Source of the DNA: Sequoia sempervirens
Lineage: Eukaryota > Streptophyta > Pinopsida > Cupressales > Cupressaceae
Assembly (NCBI GenBank): GCA_007258455.2
Contig: VDFB02047230.1
Coordinates: forward strand, 160,154,635 to 160,218,634
DNA length: 64,000 bases
Direction of reading: 5' to 3'
The stretch's first letter is position 1. Every line of letters starts with the position of its first letter. Positions 34,407 to 46,401 of the stretch are shown in pieces. The translations under genes and the position numbers were made by a program. Under the pieces are notes generated by a model, which had not been told where the DNA came from, made no database searches, and saw nothing but the letters and a program-made list of their open reading frames with translations.

Positions 34407-36203
34407 TGTAATGTCCCCTTTTTCATGAGCATTGGAATTTAGAGGAATTAGCCTATTCCTGATCATCGTAGGCTAATGGGGCTTGATAAGAGGGTTGTTT
34501 GGCAGATACTCTGTTGATTGGTTGGCTCATTTCGCAACTTCATGAAGGTTTTCCTAGTATCATCATGGATATTATTATAAAGTGCAATATTAAAATATTA
34601 AAATAATAAAATAATATTCCTTCTAGAAGTTGACTTGGAAAAGTTCTAGAAGGAGGCCGACCTATTGAGGAAAAAGAATAAATAGACATGAGGAGCTCAT
34701 TGTCTAACATCTAGATTTGATGTTGTTGTTGATGTTGGTCATTTCATCTTGTGGATCCTAGGGTTTTTGTAGATTGTTCTTTATCATAGGAAACAAAAAC
34801 TTCCTATTGATAGCAATTTTGAGGGTGTGAAATATCACTTGAATTATTGCTGCTGGGAGAAAGTTACTTCAGACTTTCATTTGTGCTTCATTGGTTAAAA
34901 CTTTGTGGCCTTTGGCCAAGTTTTGTATGATATCGATTGGTGTTTGCTTTGGAGACATTTTGGAGTTCATAGTCTTCAATGAATTTGCATTGAGAAGGTT
35001 GATTTGCATTTATTTAGTCATTTCCAGAATTTTGATATAATATTACAGTCATCTTAGTCTACATATTAGTGCCACGATTTTGCATTGGGCGATTGGAGTT
35101 AGAGGTACTTGGTATTGAGCATTGTTGGAGCATCAATTGGCATCGATTCTTCATGATTAGAGATCACTTGGAGGGCAGATTGCAGGTCTGATATTCATTT
35201 TATCAGGAATTTACAATCATCTTGGAGACCACGATTTGCTCTTTACTCCCTCATACTTGGGAAATTTCACTTGGAGAGTGGGGCGCTCAACTCTAGGTGA
35301 AGGGGCGACCATGCTAGGAGCTTGAGATGGCTTGAAAGAGTTGCATATGATTTTATAAAAATTATTCTTTGCAAATAGCAGGGGCGGCTGGTCAGTAAGT
35401 CAACTTGGGCATTTGTGATTAAAGCTTCATGAGATATGGCTTGATTCTTCATCACACATTCAAGGCATCATTGCTCCACCAGGTTCTTGTCATTTAGCTT
35501 GTTAGTATTGCATTATATCATTGTTTGTTATCAGCTGTAGATGCACATTCATGGACACCAATGAATAATTTGTAAGTGCCAAGAGTCCTGGCCATTCTAT
35601 GTATGCATTGTAATAATCTTCAAGGAGGAATAAGTAGTTGATCCAATCATTGTTTTTAGCAAACAATTCAATTCATACATCATTTAGTGTAGGATGCATG
35701 CCAATTGTATGACGAAATGTCACTTGGCTGTAGGTGGTTAGTTTGATGTTAGAATTCATTTTTATGCATAGAAAAATATTAAAGACTTGCATATGCATCC
35801 TAGGCGTTTGATAGAATCATTTAGAAGTGAACTTCAAGCAATTCTTGCAATCACAAGTGCTGTTAAAAGTTATTGAAGCAAACTGAAAATTTATAAGTCA
35901 TATATCCCTTGTATGCCAACTGTTTGACATAATGTCAAGTGGCTGAAGATGAATAATTTGCGTATAGAAATCATTGAAGTGCATTGTAAATGATAAAACG
36001 AAGTTGTGAATGCATATCAGCGATTGTTTATGCATAGTAGTATTGAATTTATAAGCATTTGGAACACTTTGAATCATTTTCAAGCAAGCATATCAGTCGG
36101 ATCACATAAACCAGCAAGCTGGGAGGTTGCAAGTGAATTGTTTCACGATATTCTTCCAGCTCTTTATCAATATTTTGAATTCAGTTGAGCAAGGCTCATT
36201 ACA
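34407..36203 (+). mobile_element. Solo LTR, A-family, diverged subtype
   Basis: Starts TGTAATGTCCCC and ends GGCTCATTACA, with the perfect TSD ACTTC (34402-34406, 36204-36208). The ending resembles that of the LTR at 40452-41700 (GGCTCATCACA). It has no interior. It splits a stretch carrying repeated GGGGTTCCTCCTCCTT units, so it inserted into element D's tail. The ORFs inside are short and unconserved. Confidence 0.9.
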
Positions 36204-36860
36204 ACTTCGGAAAGGGGTTCCTCCTCCTTAGCAAGTTTGTATGCCAAAACATCGTAATTTGTTGTTTCTAGTAAGTCGTTTCCAAGCCCATACCTCAGAT
36301 AGGGGTTCTTCCTCCTTGGCAGGTCTCAGATCCAACTTACCGTGAAGAGCGTTTGCTTGTATAAAACCTTATCCCAGCATATATCTGAGAGTTCAGAGCC
36401 TCGGCCATATTCTAAGGAGACGGCAGATTCAAGTGATCCAACCAATCCATTCCCGCTCGTATGCCCTCATGCTCTGTTTACCTTGAGGAGATAGGATAGA
36501 TTAAAAGCTAGTTTTAGTCATAGTTAAAATCTGTCGACACCAGAGAAAAGCTTAGCTACGGTGCATTGTGTTTGTGCACCCTTGTGTCTTGCCGCTGAGT
36601 ACAAAAAGATAGGAACCTTAGTCTACTCTACCCACTCTTACGCATTACATCAGCAAAGAGGGACTTCTCTTTAAATAACGAAGAAGTGTTGCAAAACATT
36701 TGTAATAGCTGAACGTTTACAATTAGCACTCCAGAGGTGCTAATTTAAATGCCAACAATATGAATATATGCTGGTTTGTGCAATTGTCTCCAACCTACAA
36801 TGTAAACAGTTTCTTTGAATAAAACAATCAAGGGTTGTAGCATACTTCATTGCTCATTTG
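36204..36860 (+). other. Continuation of the element D tail
   Basis: Resumes after the solo LTR. It carries two more GGGGTTC.TCCTCCTT units (about 36,213 and 36,304; first unit at about 34,326), the region GTGCACCCTTGTGTCTTGCC and a mixed-composition stretch. It is probably R/U5 of D's 3' LTR. No gene seen and no LTR end fixed. Confidence 0.35.
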
Positions 36861-38938
36861 CAGTAACGAATTATTTTTTGTGTTACTATCCATTCAAGGA
36901 GTGGTATAGCTTTTTTAATGGAAAATAATTAGAGTGTTTAAATTGCAGATGGATTATTAAGTAGAATTGTGTTATTTCAGTCATTGGTAGGTCATGTTAT
37001 TGTAAGGAAATAACATTTGTTTGGAATGACCATCGGAACATATTAAATGTTATGATAGAAGTATTCACATGACATTGTCACTTTGTAGCCCCTAACATGC
37101 ACCAGCTTGATGTTGTGCTTTTCTCCCATTCTCAGAAACAACATTTTGAACTCATAAATCATAAGCCATTTTCTGAAATTTATTCATAATCATTTCCATT
37201 CTTCATACCAAGTTTTCAAAGAAAAGGACAATGCGATTCATGCTTGCAAACATTTAAACCCTTGTCCATTTGTATGAAATTTATTATCTGCTAGGCACTG
37301 TAATACAACTTTGTGTGATATTCATGTTCAGTGTCATTAAGGGTGAGTCCCCTAGGTTCTGCAGAGCTTGAAGTGCAAGGGAGAAGAGTTGATTGAATCT
37401 GAACATAAGATGTGGCAAACCTTTAAGATTTAATGATATGCAAATTTGGGAACCAATAGATGTGATCTAATATTAGATGGATGGACACACACAGTGGTTA
37501 TGCACTTGCCCATACATTTCAAGTTTGTATTATACAACATTCCATGGGGAAGCATCCCTGAGCTTTGACAAGCATCCTAGACATCTTGGAAAAAAGTTGC
37601 AAAACATCCTCTAGTCATCTACTATCAACAAAAGAAAATAGCATTTGAGCATATGCCATTTCTGCTTGAATTTGGGGACATCTTGATGTCATATTCACAG
37701 TATCAAAAAATCAGAAAATTTCTATTATCCTAAAAACACATCCCCCTTCCCATTCCCTAGTCAGAAACCTCAAGAAACATTGTACTTATATGAATCTCCG
37801 CTAGTTATAAAAAATAGGTGATGCCTTTAACCATGCAGCGACCTATTTCCTAAGTGAATATTCCAAAGAGTTCCTTCGTCATCACTTCAAGATCTCACAA
37901 TCCCCCTCAAAATTTTGAAACAACATCTATCTCCATAGTTACTAGGAAAATCCAATATAAGAATAAGGACTACATCCCTGTCATTGTACGCACAATTTTT
38001 TGTAGTGTATATATATATAAAAGCTTTACCCTTATTCATTTACTCAATTATCTAATTTTAATGGTGTCCCTGTGCCCCTACCCATACTGTTGCCCCATGT
38101 TTCTAGGTAACTTTGTATATCTCTAAAATTCCTTTCAATCAGGATCTAGATTTCCCTTGCAGACTTCAAGGGAAAAAGATGCCCACCTACAGATGTTGCA
38201 GTGGAGCAGAACAGATAGATCCTTGCTGGTCTATGAGTTTTGAACTAGAGTTGCCATAAGCTGGTTGCACTCAAATAGGTAAATGACAAATTTGCAATTA
38301 TAGAGCATATTACAAACATGGTCTAACAAAGCATTAAGCAATGTTTTCCAGTCTAATCTTCACTCATTGTATACGACTAGGCTTTGTCGCTTTCATTCTT
38401 ATTGATTGGTTTTATGATTTATATATAAGAAACTCACTGACTGGTTTCCAATCAATGATTATACTTCTATTGCAATTGTCGAGGTATTCCAAATTTACTT
38501 CCCTTTGGGCTGTCATCATTAAGGCCACCTTTTTCTACTTTTGGAAAACAAAAATATTTTAACATTAAAAGCGTTCGTAAAAATAACCCACTTTGCTTAT
38601 CAAAAAAGCTTTATATCTTTTAAGTTAAAAGGGCTTTATTTCTTCTAAGTTAAAGGTTTCTGTATATACAATTTTTCTGTTAATGCTGCAGATTAGAGAA
38701 AACATGCAGCAAGCACCATTGTATATCTAACTACCTTCAACACGTTTCAGCATGAAATCATCCATTGTCATGCATCTGCCTTTGAAGAAAATAACTATAA
38801 AAGGGCAAAACATTGGTCGAAAATAGAAGAATTTTAGAATCCTAGAGACTGGTATGCCCGAACTTTTAGATTCTCCCTTGCTCCTTTGAAAATGTTTTCT
38901 AAATAATATTCAACCAGCAAAGCATCTGAGTATTTAAA
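36861..38938. other. AT-rich segment without recognised features
   Basis: Short ORFs only (37854-38126 and 38341-38562 are the longest), with no family resemblance that I can see. No TSD-bounded element was recognised. It is probably older decayed repeat or host intergenic DNA. Confidence 0.5.
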
Positions 38939-39504
38939 TGTAATGTCCCCTTTTGGGATATTACGTAAAATATTATAATATTGAGAACAATACATCATAA
39001 TATTTCATAGCATTATTAATATTTGAATTCAAAATATCTTAACATCATTAATGATTATTCCAAGGTATATTCCTATAGCCAATCATATTAGGAATTCATA
39101 GGAAGTACTTGCAAACAACAATCTCAAACATGGTTGTCCTTGTATTGCAAGAACATGAGTGGATCCTTGGTCCATCCTACTCAGGGTGGTGTACTTGAGA
39201 AGATCCTCAAGTCCAGGAGCACTCATCTGCATCCCGGCCCAAGAACATGCCACGATCTCAGGTCCACTCCATCTTTCAGTCCACCTTGGAGGCACTCCAT
39301 CCTCCTTGATCAAGCCTAGGAGCACTCATACACCTACCGGCCCACGAGTGCTCCTTCTCATGGTGGCATGCTTGATGAAGGAAAAGCCAGTATTTCAAGT
39401 CTCATGAATTCAGCCTCCTTATTTGCAAAACACTTTTATAAATTCAAAATAGATTTCTAAAGGGATCTACTATATTAATTGGTAATAAAATATCTTTATA
39501 CAAT
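38939..39504 (+). repeat. Fragment starting with the A-family LTR motif
   Basis: TGTAATGTCCCC at 38939-38950 is followed by sequence unlike the other A LTRs. An AT-rich stretch precedes two imperfect copies of AGGAGCACTCAT...CCGGCCCA (39,214 and 39,308). No matching 3' end or TSD was found before the LINE target site. It may be a 5' LTR fragment of a further subfamily or a diverged relic. Confidence 0.4.
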
Positions 39505-39537
39505 TATGATATATATATATATATATATATCATAATT
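39505..39537. repeat. AT microsatellite inside a palindrome
   Basis: A perfect (AT)n run flanked by ATTATG and CATAAT, so the whole stretch is self-complementary. It lies 4 bases before the LINE TSD. Confidence 0.9.
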
Positions 39538-39540
39538 CTC

Positions 39541-39553
39541 AAACTTACTTCCC
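39541..39553 (+). repeat. Left target-site duplication of the LINE
   Basis: AAACTTACTTCCC, repeated after the poly(A) at 59589-59601. The 13-bp length is typical of target-primed reverse transcription. Confidence 0.88.
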
Positions 39554-39901
39554 GATTGAAAAAAATTACCTTTGAGGTTGGAATACAAGAAATCAAAGGC
39601 AATTAGGGACGGCTCTATCAGAAGGGCATTGCCTCGGGATTGGCGGTTTTAGGGCTTCCTTCAAAGCAGTGGTGGGGGAGGCTTGGGCCTCCCCCACGCA
39701 GGTTTGCTCTTCGTACGTCTATTAAATGTGCTCCTTGTTCTTTCCCTCCAAGTAGACTGTTTCTTTGTGTTTTCTTTATTCTAGGTTTTGCGTGCGTGTT
39801 GGTTTCCTATGTTCTTGGCCTGAAACACCCTCTTGTGTGTGCTTGCTTCAATGGAGGGGGGTACAGACCCCCCCTAGCCATCTGGGATTAACCCAGATAA
39901 A
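39554..39901 (+). other. LINE 5' untranslated region
   Basis: GC-richer than its surroundings, with a GGGGGAGGC...GCCTCCCCC inverted repeat at about 39,673-39,698. The first in-frame ATG follows at 39902. In plant L1 elements this region carries the internal promoter; no motif can be named. Confidence 0.6.
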
Positions 39902-40451
39902 ATGAACGGAGGTGCCAATGCCTCTAAGTCCTTTAGAGATGTCGTGGTCGAAGAAGCATATCCTTGCCTTTCAAATGCCAAGTTCTTCATCATTCCAAAC
40001 GACTGCAAGGAGGTGAGCATGGCCGATGGGAGTAAGGACGGTAAGTATTCTCCTGGCTACCCAGACTCTACAATCATTTCCCCAAATGAGGATATGAAGA
40101 ATACAATTTGTAGGGAAACAAATAAACTCTTTGGCTCTGCTATTTTTATGGCTGTTGTTGATACTGGTAATGTGCCAGCCAGGAATTTTTCAGATAATTG
40201 GTTTAATAATATTTGGGTTAAAAAGATGAAAGTGCAAATTTCCCTGTGTAGAATGATTCAACGTGGCTTATTTCTAGTTTTTTTCAAAAGCCACGAAATG
40301 CAAGAAAAAGTTCTAAAAAAATCTTATTGGAGCATAGGGAAATGCATCTTTAGGGTCATTCCTTGGTCCCATGGGGCTAATGGAGATGAAATCCTTGCAT
40401 TGTCCTGGCCTAGATGGCTACTTGTGAAAGAGATTCCCTAAAATATTTTGT
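39902..40451 (+). pseudogene. LINE ORF1, N-terminal part (DUF4283-like)
   Basis: ORF1 encodes the RNA-binding, gag-like protein. From ATG 39902 (MNGGANASKSFRDVV) it runs to a TAA at 40439-40441, just before the LTR insertion. Features of the DUF4283-type domain are GLFLVFFKSHEMQEKVL, the conserved W of KKSYWSIGKCIF, and W-S-H...SWPRWLLVKEIP. After removal of the insertion and one TSD copy, reading continues in the same frame (NIL-SFIQQMLAPFG). Confidence 0.75.
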
Positions 40452-41864
40452 TGTAATGTCCCCCTTTTTAGCGTGATCTTGTTTTGAGTGTGTTAGCCTA
40501 TTACTTAGACCCTTGTGGGCTAATTGTTTTGGTTAGAGGGTCAGTGGTATCTTCTGGAGAGTTTGTTCGTTCTCATCTTTTGTGATCAGGGATTGGCTCA
40601 TTGCAGGCCTTGGTTGTACAGGAGTTGTCTGCTTCTGACGGCACTGAATTCTATTGAGTTTTGAGGAAGTTAGACTTACTTAAGTGATTTAAGTTATTAT
40701 TTAACTTAAAGTATTCTTATAAAGTCAAATTGACTTTATTATTTTATATCACTTAAATAAGTTTGGAAAAAAAAGGTGATTTAATTTTATATCACTAATA
40801 CCTTTATGTGGGGGCCAAATATTAAATCTGAAACTATTGAAAAGGACTTGAGGTTATTTCAAAATATTTAAATGACCTAAAGTATGCCCTAATCCTTAGA
40901 AATTCACACCTCTTTGCTATATAAGGGTTTTAGGCAATGAGAAACTCATCTATTGAATATTTCAACTTTGCCTTGGAGGTTTTTCCCTTGCTTTCATCCT
41001 GTGATCAGGTTTGCAGCAATCCACCATTGGAGAACGAAATCTCTTCAGTGTGAGCACTTGTGAGGCTGTGAGAGATCAGCTGAATTGGTGCAATTTGAGA
41101 GAGCTTCATTCAGAAGTTCTATAGTGTCTTATCAGAATTTTGTGGGGTTTCTACATCAGCAACAGAGGGTTTGAGTGGATGATGTTCTTCCTTTCTTCAT
41201 GGCAGGCATCATACTTCAATGGCTGTACCATCTGAGATGTTTTGGGCTTCTTTTTGCTTGAAAGGTGTGGCTGTTTGAGCTAGGGCGTACCAACTACATG
41301 GAGAAACGCCTTCCTTCTTGAGGGTTTCTCTTCACCATCATCAGCACTTGGCATCTACCTTTCATTTGCTCCAGTTTCTCAGTTGGATTTCATGCTTGTA
41401 TCATTCTACACTTGATTATATCAGATTTTCATGTATAGACTGGCAAACTGGCTTCGTTTTTTAATTAAAAAACCTGGAGGCTTTCGGGTATGTTTATATG
41501 TTCTAAATCCATTGTTGAGCTTATTAAATACCTTCTACAATTTCAGTTTGATTAAATTTGCTCAAGTTTTCATTTTGTGAGCTTTTATATGATGCACACC
41601 TTTTCTTCTGTCTATAAATTTTCTCTAAAAAACTCAAAAACACAAATAGATTTAACAAAAAGACAGGGGTTTGAGCAATGAGCTAGCAAGGCTCATCACA
41701 GTGGTATCAGAGCATTCAAACATTATTGTCAAGTGCCAAAAACCAAAAACACAGCAATTAAAAGTTTATATCAGCATATATCAGCTTTACATGACAAGTG
41801 TTTGACAAAATTCCCAAGGCATAAATTGAAAGGTTTTGAGTCTATATTAGCAGGGCTCATCACA
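40452..41864 (+). mobile_element. Nearly solo LTR (A-family) with a 164-base interior remnant
   Basis: TSD TTTGT (40447-40451, 41865-41869). LTR 40452-41700 runs from TGTAATGTCCCC to GGCTCATCACA. It is followed by a PBS (TGGTATCAGAGC, 41702-41713), about 140 bases of leader and a second GGGCTCATCACA that closes the element. So almost all the interior and 3' LTR are gone, by a deletion other than simple LTR-LTR exchange. It interrupts LINE ORF1. Confidence 0.85.
41702..41713 (+). promoter_or_regulatory. Primer-binding site in the LTR remnant
   Basis: TGGTATCAGAGC one base after the LTR end, the same initiator Met type as at 21737. Confidence 0.8.
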
Positions 41865-41865
41865 T

Positions 41866-43568
41866 TTGTCCTTCATCCAGCAAATGCTTGCTCCCTTTGG
41901 GAATGTTGTGAGAATTGATAGGCCAAAAGTTACGCTGCCTAATGTGAATGATCAGGTCCTTATTGCACTAAACCCAGGTGTAGAATTGTCAACCAAGTTG
42001 GGCATCTTAATAGATGGCTCATTGCAATTTTGCCTGTTTGAAACCCTAGGCAGTTTAAATTCCTACTACCTTTGCAGAAAAGGTCATATTCACAAAAACT
42101 ACCCTATCATAAAAATCAGTTTGAAGCAGAACCATGTTGCTCGTGGTGAAGGGACTGCTAGTCAGGCTTCTCCTTCCCAGGCAAAGGTTGTGTCTTTTGG
42201 CTCAGCCCCTAGCGCTGGCTTTGACTTAGTCACCCCCGTCATTGCCTCTAGGGTTTCTTCTGCTGCTTGCCCCTCTCTCTCCTCTCTTCCATCAATTCCC
42301 CCGCCCACCTCTCCTACTACCAAAGTTCTCCCCTCCACTTCTCTTGACCCCACAACGCCCGCTTCTTTCCTTCCTTCTACTCTGCCAACTCTTTTGCTCC
42401 TCTCCAGGCCGAGGCTTCCTCTCTTCCTACTAGATCCCTTGCCTCCCCTTCTGCTCCCGTCTTTGATGTACTCCCTGCACTCCAGTTACTTCAAATGTTG
42501 TTGCTAATTCCCCCTTGCACTAGGGAAAGCTTAACGCTCAACAAATTGTGATGAACAAGATCAGAAAGAATATAGAATCTAGTAAGAATAAAGACAAGGG
42601 AAAAAATTATGAAATAGAAGCTTATTATGATGAGGTTAAGAATAATGGCTTGTGCAATAAGAACCTCTTTGGAAATGTTAAGCATAATGAGACTATCAAC
42701 ACAACTGGTTCTATTGTCAAACATATCATTTCTAATTTTGAAGACAAGATTCAAACTCCTATGAATCTGCATGATAATGCCACCCATTTGGGTTCTTCTC
42801 TTGGACAAGAGCAAGGGATTGAAGAAGTGGAGAACCACAATCCCACCCAAATGGATGGCACTATGTTGCATGTTCGCTCAAATGTGTCTTCCTGCACAGC
42901 TAGTAAAATCCCCAAGAATAAAAACTCTCCCTCTCTTAAAACTATTAACAATAGTTGTAAGGTTGGCCCCAAAGACATTAGGGGTTTGGAGGACCTTTCC
43001 CCACTAAAGAAAGTTGAAACCTCCTATGAATGTAGAAGTGCTCCCTCAACCTCTAAAAGAGAGCATAGAGTCCCTAACCAAAATGATCAAAAATTGGTCT
43101 GTTGACAAGACCGAGAACTCTAAATGGCTCAATAAGATATTTAATCCCCCCATTGACCCTGCTGACCCATGTGGGCAGCTTGGCGATAAGATTCCCACTG
43201 AAGGGCTAATGGATTCCCAAGAGGCTGGTGACATAGCTCCTAACACAAATGACATTAAAGGCTCAGATAGGTCTCCTAGCATCCAAATGACTACAATTGA
43301 AAATGAGCTTGATGCTACTCCTGGGGATGAGCAGGAAACTGCTCCACAACCTCCCAGTGAGCCTAAGAAAAGGGGAAGGAAAAATAAGTCAATCTCACTC
43401 AACAAAGGTAGCATTAGTATAAGCAAAGTTAAAAGGAAGAAAACAAGCACCATCTTGCCAACCCCTTCCTCCAAGAGGTTGGAGAATGAAGATTCAAGTT
43501 CAAAAATTTTTGACGTATTCAAGAATGCCAAAGAGTCCCATGACAAGGCTATGAATGATGATGCTTAA
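41866..43568 (+). pseudogene. LINE ORF1, C-terminal part with degenerate zinc knuckle
   Basis: Continues ORF1 after the LTR insertion: FIQQMLAPFGNVVRIDRPKV, then SYYLCRKGHIHKNYP, a CCHC knuckle with first and last cysteines replaced. A Ser/Pro-rich stretch runs to a stop at 42507. Further open segments in other frames (42548-43105 and 43014-43568) carry the Lys-rich C-terminal region (KKRGRKNKS, KRKKTSTI). They end at AMNDDA-stop just before ORF2. Frameshifts separate the pieces. Confidence 0.65.
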
Positions 43569-43952
43569 CTGTACCTCCTAGAATGTGAGGAGGCTAGAGT
43601 CCCCAAATGGGAAGTATGTTATAAGAAGATTCCTTAACTTGGAAAAGAACAAGGACTTCATTTTCCTCCAGGAAGTCAAGGCTGTGGGTTTCACCCTCGA
43701 GACCAACACCCCTTCCTCCAAGAGGTTGGAGAATGAAGATTCAGGTTCAAAAATTTTTGACATATTCAAGAATGCCAAAGAGTCCCATGACAAGGCTGTG
43801 AATGATGATGCTTAACTGTACCTCCTAGAATGTAAGGGGCTAGAGTCCCTAGATAGGAAGTATGTTATAAGAAGATTCCTTAACTTGAAAAGAACAAGGA
43901 CTTCATTTTCCTCCAGGAAGTCAAGGTTGTGGGTTTCACCCTCGAGACCAAC
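43461..43952 (+). repeat. Tandem duplication of about 246 bp at the ORF1/ORF2 junction
   Basis: Unit 1 (43461-43707) and unit 2 (43708-about 43952) are nearly identical. Each has SSKRLENED...SKIFD, the ORF1 stop, the start of ORF2 (SPNGKYVIRRFLNL) and VGFTLETN. The copies differ by a few substitutions and small indels. Confidence 0.9.
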
Positions 43953-44365
43953 TTAAACTCTATTTGGGGCAATTCAGCCCATGTTACCTCCAAGCACGAG
44001 AGAGGAAGGGGGGGTACTGTCATTTTAATTTCCAATAATTGGACTCAACACATAACTATTTTTGGGGCCTCCCCATGTAACAGGGTTGTGTGGGCCACAT
44101 TTGAGAAGGGTGATACAAATTTTGGGGTTTGCTCTATGTATGCACCCAATGACTACAAGGAGAGGATTGAGCTGTGGAGACGGTTGCTTGACCTCCCTAA
44201 TATACCTTGGATTGTTGGAGGTGATTTTAACATGGTTAAAAACCATGAGGATAAGAAAGGTGGCCTTAACATGGAATAGAAAGGCGCAGAGAAACATTTT
44301 TGGATGAGGCTGAAAAATAAGCTCAACCTCTTTGACCCCTTGGAGTGGATGAAAGCAAAGAGTAG
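43585..44365 (+). pseudogene. LINE ORF2, endonuclease domain (first part)
   Basis: Exonuclease-endonuclease-phosphatase fold that nicks target DNA. The typical N-terminus (RRLESPNGKYVIRRFL, FIFLQEVKAV) is seen, where QE carries the metal-binding Glu. After the tandem duplication come GRGGTVILISNNW, FGVCSMYAPND and IVGGDFNMV. A TAG at about 44,277 follows NMV...LNME. The retroelement at 44366 interrupts the domain at KAKSS. Confidence 0.8.
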
Positions 44366-46343
44366 CTGAAATATTCCGAGCCAAATTTTTTCAAATTTTA
44401 CCAAGTACACAACAATGTAGAGAGCACCCGTTAGGGTTAAATAATTCAAATCAGCAGTTACAAATAACTCGTTGCCAAGAATGCGCACTCAATCTCAACA
44501 CGAGAGAGGCTGTCATATGGCAAGAGGATCGTCAGTGTCTTAAACAAAATGCAATTGAAGGTAACTCTAACCAAGAATGCGCCGGAGAACGACGAGCATA
44601 TGGTCAAAGGATCCCTACCAACTAATAAGCTGAAATAACTCGACGTCAAGAATGTGCTTTCCAATCCAAGATGGAATGGGAGCTACCATATGACGGAGAT
44701 GCTAAGAATTACAATGCAATTAAGGAAAATAAGCGGGAATGCTGAAAGTAAACTCAACACCCAGAATGTGCTTTCAAACCCGGAGTGGGAATGGAGCTAC
44801 CATAGGGCGGAGATATAAAGAATTACAAAGCACTTCAGAATGTAAAGTAATCGTTACAAAACATGATAAGCAAGATTAGAGAACGGCTGACAGTACTACT
44901 GTTCAGCTTACAATATGAAGAGAAATCGCCTGCCAAGAGCATAGAATTAGAACAATACAGCGTACATCAATTAAGAGGATTCTCCTTGCTTAAAAAGAAT
45001 GCCAAGACCCTTTACTTCACTCAAACACCAAACTGAATATTCAGTTTAAGACAGATCTGCACTTTAAAAAGTTAAACCAGCAACCTAGCACCACACAAAA
45101 ATGATCATATCTCACTCATTTCTAACCCTATTGATGTGAAATCAAATGAAAAACATTCTAATGATGATGACAATGAAGATGGATCACAAAAAATTCTCAC
45201 AAAGACCCCTATTTATTTTGCACGACTTCCAAAGCGCTTACAAAGTGAAATTGCCTGCAAGCAAGGGCGATTTACTTTAGATAATTCATAGACTTCAAAT
45301 AAACTTCTGGAAACTTGCACATATGGTCACCCTACATAGGAAAATAGATTGGAACAGTACCCAGAACAATATTATTTTTGTTTCTTGAGTTGTGAGTAAA
45401 AACAACCTACAGCCATACAAATCAGCAACTCTAAAATTGACAGAAAATACAATAACTCAACTACAGAATGTGAGAAGAACCAACTACAATGAAAGGAAAC
45501 CAACTACAACTAAACCTCTCAACTAGTTGTTGTCTTTCAAGCAAGAAGTCGAGCCAAGGCTAGGAGGCATTCATTCCTTGAAGCAATCCCAAAGCCAATC
45601 CGGCAGCATAACTTTGCAAATTCATCAGATAAACAAAATGAGGACCCCGAGCTCCAATTTATAACTTTAGAAGAGCTTTCTAGAAACCTCCAAGAAGGGT
45701 GCCACCTCAAAGATTCTTTTAGGTCATTGACTTGTCTTTTGTCTTCACCCTCAGGATGGCGTACTTGCTTAAGAAGATAAATTTCACTTTTTAAATAAAA
45801 TATTTGGCTCACCCAAAGTTGGCGTCCAAACTCCTTGAGCAATATTTGGCTTTAGAAATATTAAAATATTTCCTCCATGTGAAAATACCCTTCAATGTCC
45901 CCCTTTTAAAGACAATATTAATTCATGATGCTAGAACAAGGAATTATAATGTTAAATTATAACATTATAATATAAAATATCTTATATCACCATGGAAATG
46001 CATCAGAAGCCAAATTCAACCATACCGTCTGAACAGACTGCCAAAGTGGAGCCAACTGATTAGGAGTCAACAAGTCAACTGCTAAAAATAGAATTTACTA
46101 AAAATAGTAAATTCATGTAATTGCTCAGAATGCCGAACTGAAACCACCAACGCGAAGCTCTCAGAAAACCCAGAAGGAATCCGCAATCCAAGTTCAACAA
46201 TTCCAAAAGAAGACTCCGCAAAAAGACGAAAACATCCTCCAAGAAGTTTGGAAACCCTGATTCGAGCTTCTGCTTAGCCTACGAGTTTCCAGAAATAGGC
46301 TAAATCCAAATGAAGAGTGTAGGGCTAAATTGGGGACATTACA
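44366..46343 (-). mobile_element. 3' LTR of the non-autonomous element
   Basis: Begins (minus strand) TGTAATGTCCCC at 46343 and ends ATATTTCAG at 44366. Two CTAAAAATAG sites lie at 46082-46091 and 46098-46107, the second in the TTTA...TAAA palindrome. The leader motif CTAGGAGG...TTGAAGC lies at 45559-45584. About 98% identical by eye to the 5' LTR. Confidence 0.9.
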
Positions 46344-46363
46344 GTCCGCCCTTCCCAAAATTG
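46344..46363 (-). promoter_or_regulatory. Polypurine tract of the non-autonomous element
   Basis: Minus strand TTTTGGGAAGGGCGGAC directly before the 3' LTR; differs at few bases from the chromovirus tract at 26591. Confidence 0.8.
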
Positions 46364-46401
46364 CTTGTCCTCAGGCAATGCCACCACAACTCTAGAAAAA
46401 C

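Noticed and set aside
37854..38562. Two short ORFs (90 and 73 codons)
   Set aside because: AT-rich sequence with no recognisable family, codon structure or flanking signals.
42162..43546. Minus-strand ORFs opposite LINE ORF1
   Set aside because: Shadows of ORF1, which is supported by DUF4283-like and zinc-knuckle motifs and by position before ORF2.
45537..45842. 101-codon minus-strand ORF also present at 53055-53435
   Set aside because: Part of the LTR pair of the pol-less element, so the repetition is explained by LTR identity.
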